NCBI RefSeq assembly: GCF_019038435.1 | Contig: NZ_JAGPOX010000008.1 | Span: 1 to 64,000 of the forward strand | Direction of reading: 5' to 3' | Length of the DNA: 64,000 nt | From: Nocardia alni | GTDB lineage: Bacteria; Actinomycetota; Actinomycetes; Mycobacteriales; Mycobacteriaceae | In this document: piece after piece, positions 53,012 through 60,418 of the stretch | Position numbering within the stretch: position 1 is the stretch's first letter | Layout of the letters: each line of letters opens with the position of its first letter | Notes under the pieces: model-generated | Databases searched by the model: none | Seen by the model: only the letters and a program-made list of their open reading frames with translations | What the model was told of the DNA's origin: nothing | Program-made: the position numbers and the translations under genes

Positions 53012-54592
53012 ATGCGCATCATCCCCGCCGAACTGGTCACCCGCTACGAGGCCGAGGGGTGGTGGTCGCGCGACACGCTCGGCGACATGCTCGCTCGCGC
53101 CCTGGCCGCCGCACCCGATACCAAGTTTCGGGTGCATTCGCAGGTACGACCGTATTCGGGCACGTTCGGCGATATCGAGCGGGTCGCCCGCCGGCTCGCC
53201 GCGGGACTGCGGGAGCGGGGGGTGGGGCCGGGCGATGTGATTTCGTTCCAGCTGCCCAACTGGATGGAGGCGGCCGCGACCTTCTGGGCCGCGACCTTCC
53301 TGGGCGCGGTCGTGGTGCCGATCGTGCACATCTACGGCCGCAGGGAGGTCGGCTATATCCTCGACGCGGTCTCCCCGCGCGTCTTCGTGACGACCGATCG
53401 GTTCGGCAGCATCGAGTACGACCCGGACACATCCGCGAACGTGCCGATCGTCGGGGTCGTCGGCGGCACCACGCACCCCCACCCGAATCGGATCGACTTC
53501 GAGGACCTGCTGGCCGCGACGCCGTTCGAGGGCGTCACCCCGGTCGACCCCGCCGGGACGGCGCTCATCGCGTTCACCTCCGGCACCACCAGCGCGCCCA
53601 AGGGCGTCGTCCACAGTCATCAGACCCTCGGCTGCGAGACCCGCCAGCTCGCCGAGCACTTCCCGCCGGACCTGGGTCCGCAGATCACCGCCGCGCCGGT
53701 CGGGCACTTCATCGGCATGCTCAACGCCCTGCTCATCCCCATCCGCGACGGTATCGGGGTCAACCTAGTCGACACCTGGAATCCGCAGCTGATCCTGGAC
53801 CTGATGGTCAGCCACGGCATCACCGTCGGCGGCGGCGTGCCGTACTACATGACCAGCCTGGTCGATCACCCGAACTTCACGCCCGAACATCTGCTGCACA
53901 TGAAATACGCGGGCATGGGCGGCGCGTCGGTGCCGGTCGCGGTGACCGAACGCCTGACCGACCTGGGCCTGATCGTCTATCGCTCCTACGGCAGCACCGA
54001 ACATCCGTCCATCACGGCCTCGGACTGCACCGACCCACTGCGCAAACGCCTGTACACCGACGGCGACCCGCAGCCCGGGGTGGAGATCCGCCTGACCGAG
54101 GACGGCGAAATCCTCAGTCGCGGACCGGATCTGTGCCTGGGCTACACCGACGACGCGCTCACCGCGGCCCGCTTCGACGCCGAGGGCTGGTACCACACCG
54201 GCGATATCGGAATCCTCGACGAGAACGGCTATCTGACCATCACCGACCGGGCCACCGACCTGATCATCCGCGGCGGGGAGAACATCAGCGCGCTCGAGGT
54301 CGAGGAGGTGCTGATCACGATGCCCGGCATCGCCGAGGCCGCAGTCGTCGCCGCCCCGGACGAACGCCTGGGTGAACACGTCGCGGCGGTGGTGCGTATA
54401 CATCCGGGCAAACCCGCACCCGATCTGGAAGACCTGCGCGCGCATTTCGCCGAGGCCGGGCTGGCCAAGCAGAAGTGGCCCGAGCAGCTGCGCATCGTCG
54501 AGGACTTCCCCCGCACTCCCAGCGGGAAGGTGCAGAAGTACCGCATCCGCCAAGATCTGAGGACGATTGCCAGTGAGCAAGAACGAGAATAA
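53012..54592 (+). CDS. Acyl-CoA ligase (AMP-binding, medium-chain/cyclohexanecarboxylate-like)
   Basis: 526 residues. F-T-S-G-T-T-S-A-P-K-G (about 190-200), Y-R-S-Y-G-S-T-E (about 325), W-Y-H-T-G-D-I-G and P-R-T-P-S-G-K-V-Q-K at the C-terminus. It belongs to the branch that activates short, branched or cyclic acids. Its stop codon lies inside operator copy 6, so the next gene's control region overlaps this coding end. Confidence 0.93.
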   Translation: MRIIPAELVTRYEAEGWWSRDTLGDMLARALAAAPDTKFRVHSQVRPYSGTFGDIERVARRLAAGLRERGVGPGDVISFQLPNWMEAAATFWAATFLGAVVVPIVHIYGRREVGYILDAVSPRVFVTTDRFGSIEYDPDTSANVPIVGVVGGTTHPHPNRIDFEDLLAATPFEGVTPVDPAGTALIAFTSGTTSAPKGVVHSHQTLGCETRQLAEHFPPDLGPQITAAPVGHFIGMLNALLIPIRDGIGVNLVDTWNPQLILDLMVSHGITVGGGVPYYMTSLVDHPNFTPEHLLHMKYAGMGGASVPVAVTERLTDLGLIVYRSYGSTEHPSITASDCTDPLRKRLYTDGDPQPGVEIRLTEDGEILSRGPDLCLGYTDDALTAARFDAEGWYHTGDIGILDENGYLTITDRATDLIIRGGENISALEVEEVLITMPGIAEAAVVAAPDERLGEHVAAVVRIHPGKPAPDLEDLRAHFAEAGLAKQKWPEQLRIVEDFPRTPSGKVQKYRIRQDLRTIASEQERE

Positions 54593-54599
54593 GATTCTC
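54585..54599. promoter_or_regulatory. Regulon operator copy 6 (GAGAAT-AAG-ATTCTC)
   Basis: A perfect palindrome overlapping the stop of the upstream ligase and ending 22 bp before the first small leader frame of the next ligase. Confidence 0.8.
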
Positions 54600-54621
54600 C
54601 CAAACAGATAAGAAGGATCTC

Positions 54622-54711
54622 ATGCCCGTCCGGACCCTACCTCGCTCGGCTGCTCGGCGTATAGCGGTCGACACCGGCGGAAAAAGTGACGGCAGCGCGC
54701 CGCGACGATGA
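54622..54711 (+). CDS. Candidate leader peptide, 29 residues
   Basis: ATG at 54622 with AAGAAGGA 4 nt upstream; the peptide is Arg/Pro/Ser-rich and ends in an ATGA overlap with a second tiny frame (54708-54737, M-S-G-D-T-T-K-G-Q). That frame's stop touches the GTG of the ligase at 54738. The chain of overlapping starts looks like translational coupling and not a structural gene. Codon bias cannot be judged at this length. Confidence 0.4.
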   Translation: MPVRTLPRSAARRIAVDTGGKSDGSAPRR

Positions 54712-54737
54712 GCGGCGACACGACGAAGGGCCAGTAA

Positions 54738-56159
54738 GTGTGGGAGAGCATTCCCGAACTCGTGCTTAGTTCGGCGGACCGCTTCGGTGACGCCGAGGCG
54801 GTCGTCGACGGGCCTGTGCGGCTGAGCTTCATCGAGCTCGTGCACCGGATCCGCTGCGCCGCCGGAGCATTCGCCGACTTCGGTATCGCACCCGGGCAGC
54901 GGGTGGCGATCTGGGCGCCGAACAGCGCCGACTGGATCATCGCCGGATTCGGCGCGCTGGTCGCGGGTGCGGTGCTGGTGCCGGTGAACACCCGGTTCAC
55001 CGGCGCCGAGGCCGCCGACGTGATCACCCGGTCCGGCGCCCGAATAGTCCTGGTGCAGAAGGGCTTCCTCGGTAAGGATTATCTGCCGCCGGTGCGGGTT
55101 CCGGTCCTGGGCCTGTCCGAATTCCTGTCCGGAGGAAGGCCGTTCGAACATCCGGTGAGCGGCGACGCGGTCGCCGACATCGTCTACACCTCGGGCACGA
55201 CCGGAAAATCCAAGGGCGTCATGATGAATCACCATCAGACGCTCCGGTTGTACGCGGAGTGGTGCGATCTGGCAGATCTGCGCGAGGGTGACCGGTACCT
55301 GATGGTCAACCCGTACTTCCACACCTTCGGCTACAAGGCCGGGCTGATCGCGGCGTTCACCCGCGGCGCGACCATGCTGCCGGTGCCGGTCTTCGACACC
55401 GCGATGGTGGGCGAGCTCATCGAACGCGAGCGGGTAACGATGCTGCCGGGACCGCCGACGCTGTACCACTCGCTCATGGAATCCGGTGGTACACACGATC
55501 TGTCGTCGCTGCGGGCGGCGGTGACGGGCGCCGCCGACATTCCGGTCGAGCTGATCCGCCGGGTCCGCCAGGAGCTGCCGTTCACCTCGATCATGACAGG
55601 CTACGGGCTCACCGAGGCCGGAACCGCGACCGCCTCCCGTCCCGGCGACACCTTCGAACAGATCGCCACCACCGTCGGAACACCCTGCGACGGTGTGGAA
55701 GTCGGCATCGCCGACGACGGCGAGGTGCTGATCCGCGGCTACAACGTGATGCAGGGCTATCTCGACGATCCGGTCGCCACCGCGGCGGCGATCGACGCCG
55801 ACGGCTGGCTGCACACCGGCGATCTGGGCGACCTCGATCCCGAAGGGCGGCTGCGCATTTCGGGCCGCAAGAAGGATATGTACATCGTCGGCGGGTTCAA
55901 CGCCTACCCGGCCGAGATCGAGGGCATGCTGCTGGCCCATCCGGCGGTGGCACAGGCCGCGGTGATCGGCGTCCCCGATGCCCGGATGGGTCAGGTCGGG
56001 CGCGCGTTCATCGTCGCCAAGGGCCCGCTCACCGAGACCGAGCTGATCGCCTGGAGCCACGATCGGATGGCCGGATACAAGGTCCCCCGCTCCGTCGTCT
56101 TCCGTGACTCCTTGCCGCTCAACGCGACCGGCAAGGTCGTCAAAGATCACCTGCGGTAG
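54738..56159 (+). CDS. Acyl-CoA ligase, FadD3-like
   Basis: 473 residues from GTG 54738. Y-T-S-G-T-T-G-K-S-K-G-V, F-H-T-F-G-Y-K-A-G, G-Y-G-L-T-E-A-G and K-D-M-Y-I-V-G-G-F-N-x-Y-P-A-E-I-E resemble mycobacterial FadD3, the ligase for the cholesterol-ring propanoate side chain. That resemblance is suggestive of a cyclic acid substrate; the true substrate is unknown. The MerR gene on the other strand overlaps its 3' end by 20 bp. Confidence 0.93.
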   Translation: MWESIPELVLSSADRFGDAEAVVDGPVRLSFIELVHRIRCAAGAFADFGIAPGQRVAIWAPNSADWIIAGFGALVAGAVLVPVNTRFTGAEAADVITRSGARIVLVQKGFLGKDYLPPVRVPVLGLSEFLSGGRPFEHPVSGDAVADIVYTSGTTGKSKGVMMNHHQTLRLYAEWCDLADLREGDRYLMVNPYFHTFGYKAGLIAAFTRGATMLPVPVFDTAMVGELIERERVTMLPGPPTLYHSLMESGGTHDLSSLRAAVTGAADIPVELIRRVRQELPFTSIMTGYGLTEAGTATASRPGDTFEQIATTVGTPCDGVEVGIADDGEVLIRGYNVMQGYLDDPVATAAAIDADGWLHTGDLGDLDPEGRLRISGRKKDMYIVGGFNAYPAEIEGMLLAHPAVAQAAVIGVPDARMGQVGRAFIVAKGPLTETELIAWSHDRMAGYKVPRSVVFRDSLPLNATGKVVKDHLR

Positions 56160-56604
56160 ACACCGGCTCGGGATCCGGGCGAATCGGCCAGGGTTCGCCG
56201 TCTCCGTCGGCCACCCGCTGCCGGTACACGTCGATCTTGTGGTCCATCAGCTGGAGTTGCTCACCGAGAGTGGCGAGTTCGTCGACGATCCGGGCGCGGT
56301 GCGATTCGAACAGTTCCAGACGCTCGCGCTCGTTCCCCGGTCCCGACCGCACCATGTCGATGTAACGGCGGATGAGCTCGATGGGCATGCCCACGCCCCG
56401 CAACCTGGTGCACACCTGGATCCAATGCAGCTCCGCGGCGTGATAGCGACGGCTCCCCCCGCTCGTGCGGCGCGGCGGCTTCGGCAGCATCCCGGAACGC
56501 TCGTAGTACCGCAGCGTGTAGACGGTCAGGCCGGTGCGCCGGGCGGCCTCGGCGATCGAGAGCCCTCGTTCCGGCACGGGCTGTGTGGAATCGGCGACGG
56601 ACAC
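56140..56604 (-). CDS. MerR-family transcriptional regulator
   Basis: 154 residues from a GTG. The winged HTH (S-I-A-E-A-A-R-R-T-G-L-T-V-Y-T-L-R-Y-Y-E-R-S-G) lies at 16-38, followed by the long dimer helix and a C-terminal part with no conserved metal Cys. It likely senses a small organic molecule. It is divergent from the DszC-like gene, with a typical MerR promoter (19-bp spacer) between them. Confidence 0.92.
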   Translation of the reverse strand: MSVADSTQPVPERGLSIAEAARRTGLTVYTLRYYERSGMLPKPPRRTSGGSRRYHAAELHWIQVCTRLRGVGMPIELIRRYIDMVRSGPGNERERLELFESHRARIVDELATLGEQLQLMDHKIDVYRQRVADGDGEPWPIRPDPEPVSTAGDL

Positions 56605-56656
56605 TGCTATCCCCCGTCCTGTCCGGGTGGGACGTGATGGATTCGAGAATTACCAC

Positions 56657-56687
56657 TTGATTTACAGCGCACTGTCAATCGTAGCGT
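56657..56687 (+). promoter_or_regulatory. MerR-type promoter with dyad in a 19-bp spacer
   Basis: TTGATT at 56657-56662 and TAGCGT at 56682-56687 are separated by 19 nt, the over-long spacer MerR proteins untwist. The perfect dyad ACAG-CGCA-CTGT (56664-56675) lies within it. The promoter reads toward the flavoprotein at 56695. On the other strand TTGACA lies at 56673-56678. Confidence 0.7.
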
Positions 56688-56694
56688 CGATCTC

Positions 56695-57903
56695 ATGACG
56701 AACACCGCGAGCGAACCGCTCACCTTCGAACCCCTCACGGTGGCACAGCTCAGGGACCGGGCCAAGGCACTGCGCGCCGAACTCCCGGACAGTGCCGCCG
56801 ATGTCGACGCGCGCAACGTCGACGCGACGGACGGGATGCGCCGTCTCCAGGAGGCAGGCCTGTTCCGATATCACCTGCCCATCGAATACGGCGGAATCAG
56901 CGACGCCGACCCGACCAGGCACGTCGAGGACTTCTTCGAGATCATCTGCGATGTGATGGCCGGCGACTCCAGCGCGGGAATGAACTATGTCGTCCAGACG
57001 CTGGTGACGCTCCAGATCTTCGATCCCGGCAACGGTCTGCCCGAGAGCACGAGGCGCGAGATGGCCCGCCTCATCCTCGAGGACGGCGTCCGGTTGGTCG
57101 CCTCCAATTCCGAGACCGGCAGCAGGACAGGGCCGGTGACGGGACGGCCGGTGGACGGCGGCATCCTCGTGAACGGGACCAAGACGTTCAACACCAACAG
57201 CGGCGGCGGTGGCTGGGCGCTGGTCGGCCTCGCCCTGGAGGGAAAGAGGGAGCGCCGGCACGCGCTGGTACCGCTGGATCAGGACGGGGTGACCTGCCGG
57301 CACGACTGGGATGTCATGGGGCAGCGTGGAACACACAGCCAGACCATCGACTACCGCGACGTGTTCGTGCCCGACGGATACTACTTCGGCAGCGTCATGA
57401 CGCCGATTCTGGTCACCTATGTCTACCTCGCGCACTCGGCGATCATGCTGGGCCCCGGTTACGGGGCGTTCGACGCGGCGGTGCAGTACGTCCGCGGCCT
57501 CGACCGGGCGAGCCTGCCGGAGTTCGCGTCCGCGACCGAGGATCCGCTGATTCGAAAGCGCATCGGCGAGTTCGCCGTTCGGCTCGACTGCGCGCGGGCG
57601 TTCCTGCTGCGCTGCGCCAAGAAATTGGAGACCTGGCAGGAGTCGTTCGGATCCGATACGGAGGCCTCGATCGAGGCGTTCTCGGTCAAGGTCGCCTGTG
57701 TGCAGGCCGCCCTCGAGGTGACCAGCGGCATCTTCGATCTGACCGGCGCACGCAGCACCTCGTCGAAGTACCGGTTCGACCGGTTCTGGCGCAATGCGCG
57801 AACCTTTTCCCTGCACGACCCGACCGATGCCAAGGACGTCTGGATCGGTGACTGGTACCTCAACGGCAAGGAACCGCCGGTCGTCGCGATGCTGCGCGTC
57901 TGA
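56695..57903 (+). CDS. Acyl-CoA-dehydrogenase-like flavin monooxygenase (DszC/SfnB-like)
   Basis: 402 residues. It has the dehydrogenase fold but lacks the S-E-P-G-x-G-S-D signature (V-A-S-N-S-E-T-G-S-R instead). The C-terminal R-F-W-R-N-A-R-T-F-S-L-H-D-P matches the group D flavin monooxygenases, which use reduced FMN or FAD from a separate reductase. It would add oxygen to a substrate such as a sulfur compound or ring. It is governed by the divergent MerR. Confidence 0.88.
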   Translation: MTNTASEPLTFEPLTVAQLRDRAKALRAELPDSAADVDARNVDATDGMRRLQEAGLFRYHLPIEYGGISDADPTRHVEDFFEIICDVMAGDSSAGMNYVVQTLVTLQIFDPGNGLPESTRREMARLILEDGVRLVASNSETGSRTGPVTGRPVDGGILVNGTKTFNTNSGGGGWALVGLALEGKRERRHALVPLDQDGVTCRHDWDVMGQRGTHSQTIDYRDVFVPDGYYFGSVMTPILVTYVYLAHSAIMLGPGYGAFDAAVQYVRGLDRASLPEFASATEDPLIRKRIGEFAVRLDCARAFLLRCAKKLETWQESFGSDTEASIEAFSVKVACVQAALEVTSGIFDLTGARSTSSKYRFDRFWRNARTFSLHDPTDAKDVWIGDWYLNGKEPPVVAMLRV

Positions 57904-57939
57904 CGTCCGATCACCGCGTCGGTCGCTGCCGGATCGCGC

Positions 57940-58000
57940 TCAGGCGTCCAGGATTTCACGCAACAGCACCTTGTCCGGCGCTCGGGTCGCGACTGTTCGC
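57940..58000 (-). pseudogene. Possible C-terminal stub of an acyl-CoA ligase
   Basis: Reading leftward, this strip gives A-P-D-K-V-L-L-R-E-I-L-D-A then stop, like the closing G-K-V-L-R-R-E-L of AMP-ligases. Nothing upstream supports the rest of the gene. It may be coincidence; it lies in a 189-bp gap with no other feature. Confidence 0.3.
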
Positions 58001-58092
58001 GCGAGGCGCTGCCCATGGTTCGCGCCCTACGCATCCGCTGTCGAATACGTTGCCGCTCACTCTCATCGGCGTGATGATGTGAGCGGCGGCGT

Positions 58093-58902
58093 TCAGTCTG
58101 CCGTGATATCGCGTAGGAGCGCTTCGCCCCGGGCCTGAGCGCGTTCGACCACACCGCGTCCCGGGGCGGAATGCACACGGCCCGCCTCGATCGCGGCGAT
58201 CGCCTCCTCGGCCACCTGGCGCGGGGACAGGATGGCCTCCGGAGGTGCGAAATCCCGCATGGATCTGCCGGTGTTCGCATCGGCCCGGATCGCGCCCAGC
58301 GCAGCCGAATTCGCGCCCAGCGCGGTGTCGACCAGGCCCGGGCACAGCACCGTCGCGCCCAGTTCGGCCGACACCTGTTTCAGCTCCGCGTCCAACGTTT
58401 CGGTCAGGCCGACCACCGCGTGCATGGTGCCGGTGTACGGTGTGCGGCCGGGCAGCGGGGCCAAGCCGCCGGAGGAGGCGGTGTTGAGGATGTGCCCACT
58501 GCCCCGCGCGATCAGCAGCGGCGCAAAGGCTTTCACGCCGTGGATCACGCCGAGCAGCTTCACCGAGATCATCCGCTGCCAGGTGGCCGCGTCCTGCTCC
58601 CACATCGGGGCCGCCGGGCACACCACACCGGCGTTGTTGCAGACGATGTCGACGCGACCGTAGGCGTCGAGGGTTCGCTCGGCCAGCAGCCGAACCGAAT
58701 CCTCGACGCCGACATCGGCTTTCACCGCCAGCACCTGCGCACCGCGGTCCCGCAACATGGCCTCGGCCGAGACCAGGCCATCGGCGCGGATATCGGAGAG
58801 GACCAGCCGCACATCGCGTTCGGCCAATGCCTCGGCCAACCCGTAGCCGATGCCGCTGGCACCGCCGGTGATGACCGCGACCTGTCCCTTCTCGATGTGC
58901 AT
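58093..58902 (-). CDS. SDR with catalytic Lys replaced by Met
   Basis: 269 residues from the ATG at 58902 (GGGAGAAG upstream). T-G-G-A-S-G-I-G and N-N-A-G are normal, Ser in T-A-S-S-G-G, and Y156, but the Y-x-x-x-K reads Y-T-G-T-M (Met160). The fold is otherwise a full classical SDR. Reductase chemistry should be impaired; it may bind ligand or partner. It precedes a dispersed palindrome and is convergent with the flavoprotein gene. Confidence 0.9.
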   Translation of the reverse strand: MHIEKGQVAVITGGASGIGYGLAEALAERDVRLVLSDIRADGLVSAEAMLRDRGAQVLAVKADVGVEDSVRLLAERTLDAYGRVDIVCNNAGVVCPAAPMWEQDAATWQRMISVKLLGVIHGVKAFAPLLIARGSGHILNTASSGGLAPLPGRTPYTGTMHAVVGLTETLDAELKQVSAELGATVLCPGLVDTALGANSAALGAIRADANTGRSMRDFAPPEAILSPRQVAEEAIAAIEAGRVHSAPGRGVVERAQARGEALLRDITAD

Positions 58903-58980
58903 GTATTGCTTCTCCCGTCGATATCCTGCACAGACTCCGTGGTTCCCACGCAGCCGCCTCGCGATTCCCACAGACCGACC

Positions 58981-59065
58981 GGTCATTCCCGCGCGCTCGT
59001 GGCAGGAATCCACCTGACGCACAGGCTGTTCCGGTGGATCCGGCCACAAACGCGCCGGGATGACG
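58981..59065. repeat. Dispersed palindromic element
   Basis: Arms GGTCATTCCCGCGCGCTCGT (then GGCAGGAATCCACC) and GGTGGATCCGGCCACAAACG (then CGCCGGGATGACG) form the same long imperfect hairpin as 16703-16789. It lies between the SDR start and the stop of the secreted protein gene. Confidence 0.75.
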
Positions 59066-59080
59066 AGGCCGTGTACTCGG

Positions 59081-59575
59081 TCAGGACGCGGGTTTCACTC
59101 CGGCGGCGTGTTGCGCCTGGAGTTGGTTCCACTTCTGCGTACCCGCGACGAGACCCACCGGGATGGCCATCGCGGTGCCGACCGCGATCGCGCCGACGCC
59201 GCCGACCGCGATCGCACCCAGGGCACACCCGCCGACCATCGCGGGCACGGTCAGCGTGCCGAGCGAGACGATCGTCATCAGGGTGCCGCCGGTGACGACG
59301 CCCAACGGGCAGCCGATGACCATGCCGCCGACCGAACCGATCGCCGTGCCCGCCGCCATCGCCGCGCCCATCGGCCCGTTGGCCGCTTCGATCGACTGAC
59401 TCAGGTCGGACATGGGGTCACCGCCCGCTACGGGGGCGGCGGGCGCCGGTGCGGTGGTCGCGGCTGCCGTCGCCGGAGCGATCCCACTGCTGTCCGCGGT
59501 GGCGGTTCCCGTGGCGACGGCGACCGAGGCGGCGGTCAGAACGCCCAGGGCAATGCTCTTACTGGAGAGGTTCAT
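59081..59575 (-). CDS. Secreted glycine-zipper protein
   Basis: 164 residues. Signal peptide to about 28 (A-T-A-D), Ala/Pro-rich spacer, then a hydrophobic Gly-rich core with paired Cys (V-I-G-C-P-L-G-V-V-T-G-G, later G-G-C-A-L-G-A-I-A-V-G-G). It is homologous to its neighbour at 59585 and more distantly to 31734. Likely envelope-associated. Probably co-transcribed with its neighbour (9 nt gap) from a promoter near operator copy 7. Confidence 0.82.
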   Translation of the reverse strand: MNLSSKSIALGVLTAASVAVATGTATADSSGIAPATAAATTAPAPAAPVAGGDPMSDLSQSIEAANGPMGAAMAAGTAIGSVGGMVIGCPLGVVTGGTLMTIVSLGTLTVPAMVGGCALGAIAVGGVGAIAVGTAMAIPVGLVAGTQKWNQLQAQHAAGVKPAS

Positions 59576-59584
59576 GGCTGGCTC

Positions 59585-60088
59585 CTATCGTCCCGTGGCC
59601 TGGCTCGGCACCGGGGCGGCGATGAATCCCTCGGCGTGCAACTGGGTGTACTGCTGCTGCATGGCGGTCGCTATCGCGGGTGAGCCGCTTATGATGCTGC
59701 CGACCGTGCCGCCCACGAAACCCAGTCCGGCGGCGCCGATGATGCAGCCGCCGACGATGCCGATCGGCGTCAGCGTGCCCAGGCTGGCCACCGTGGCCAG
59801 CGAACCGCCGGTCAACGCGCCCAGCGGGCAGCCGATCACCATTCCCGCGCCCGTGCCGATCACCCGACCGAGGGTCGAGTCGTTGGCGAACGCACCGGAC
59901 ACCGCGACGAAGGCCTGGGTGTAGGCCGTGACCGGATCCGTGGCGGCGGGCGGCGCGCTCGGCGCCGCGGCGGCAGGGGCGGGGTTCTGCTGCGGTGTGG
60001 CGGACTCGGCGGCGGCCGTACCGGCCGCCAGCGTCGTGGCCATCACGGCCATCGCGGCCACAGCGGCCGCACGGGGAAGGTGATGCAT
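59585..60088 (-). CDS. Secreted glycine-zipper protein
   Basis: 167 residues from ATG 60088; a GTG at 60106 and ATG at 60103 are also in frame. Signal peptide ending A-A-A-E, Ala/Pro spacer, then V-I-G-C-P-L-G-A-L-T-G-G, T-P-I-G-I-V-G-G-C-I-I-G-A-A-G-L and a C-terminal tail Q-Q-Q-Y-T-Q-L-H. It is 39 bp from operator copy 7, so this pair of exported proteins appears to belong to the regulon. Confidence 0.82.
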   Translation of the reverse strand: MHHLPRAAAVAAMAVMATTLAAGTAAAESATPQQNPAPAAAAPSAPPAATDPVTAYTQAFVAVSGAFANDSTLGRVIGTGAGMVIGCPLGALTGGSLATVASLGTLTPIGIVGGCIIGAAGLGFVGGTVGSIISGSPAIATAMQQQYTQLHAEGFIAAPVPSQATGR

Positions 60089-60127
60089 CGTTGCTGCCCT
60101 CATCACTAGAATCGGAATCTGTACATC

Positions 60128-60142
60128 GAGAATGATATTCTC
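60128..60142. promoter_or_regulatory. Regulon operator copy 7 (GAGAAT-GAT-ATTCTC)
   Basis: A perfect palindrome. An extra GAGAAT half-site at 60152-60157 makes an overlapping ATTCTC-N9-GAGAAT arrangement. It lies 39 bp before the secreted-protein pair in the 330-bp divergent gap 60089-60418, which holds no gene. Confidence 0.8.
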
Positions 60143-60328
60143 TCGCAGTGAGAGAATAGAACGCGTCGGGGGTCGCGGCGTAGAAATTCACAAAGGGTAT
60201 GCCCCCCATATCAGGGCGGCATGGATCGGCGGACCGCCCACCGACGCTACCGCGACCAGTACGCAACAGCCTTCACCCAGGCCCTCGACCAGCGACCCAC
60301 GCGGGGTGTATCGTCGATCACACAGCAT

Positions 60329-60343
60329 GAGAGTGACATTCTC
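60329..60343. promoter_or_regulatory. Regulon operator copy 8 (GAGAGT-GAC-ATTCTC)
   Basis: Eleven of 12 arm positions match. It lies 75 bp before the amidohydrolase GTG at 60419, giving the rightward operon its own site while copy 7 serves the leftward genes. Confidence 0.78.
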
Positions 60344-60418
60344 GTAAATGGAGACTGCTGATCTCATGCGATCGCATACGGGCACCGCATCCGGTTCTCA
60401 CGAGTAGCGAGGAGTGAC

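Noticed and set aside
54315..56150. 611-codon minus-strand frame opposite the two ligases
   Set aside because: No family sequence; it spans two well-defined AMP-ligase genes and their gap.
60132..60347. Small plus-strand frame in the divergent gap
   Set aside because: It lies across two operators and has no recognisable sequence.
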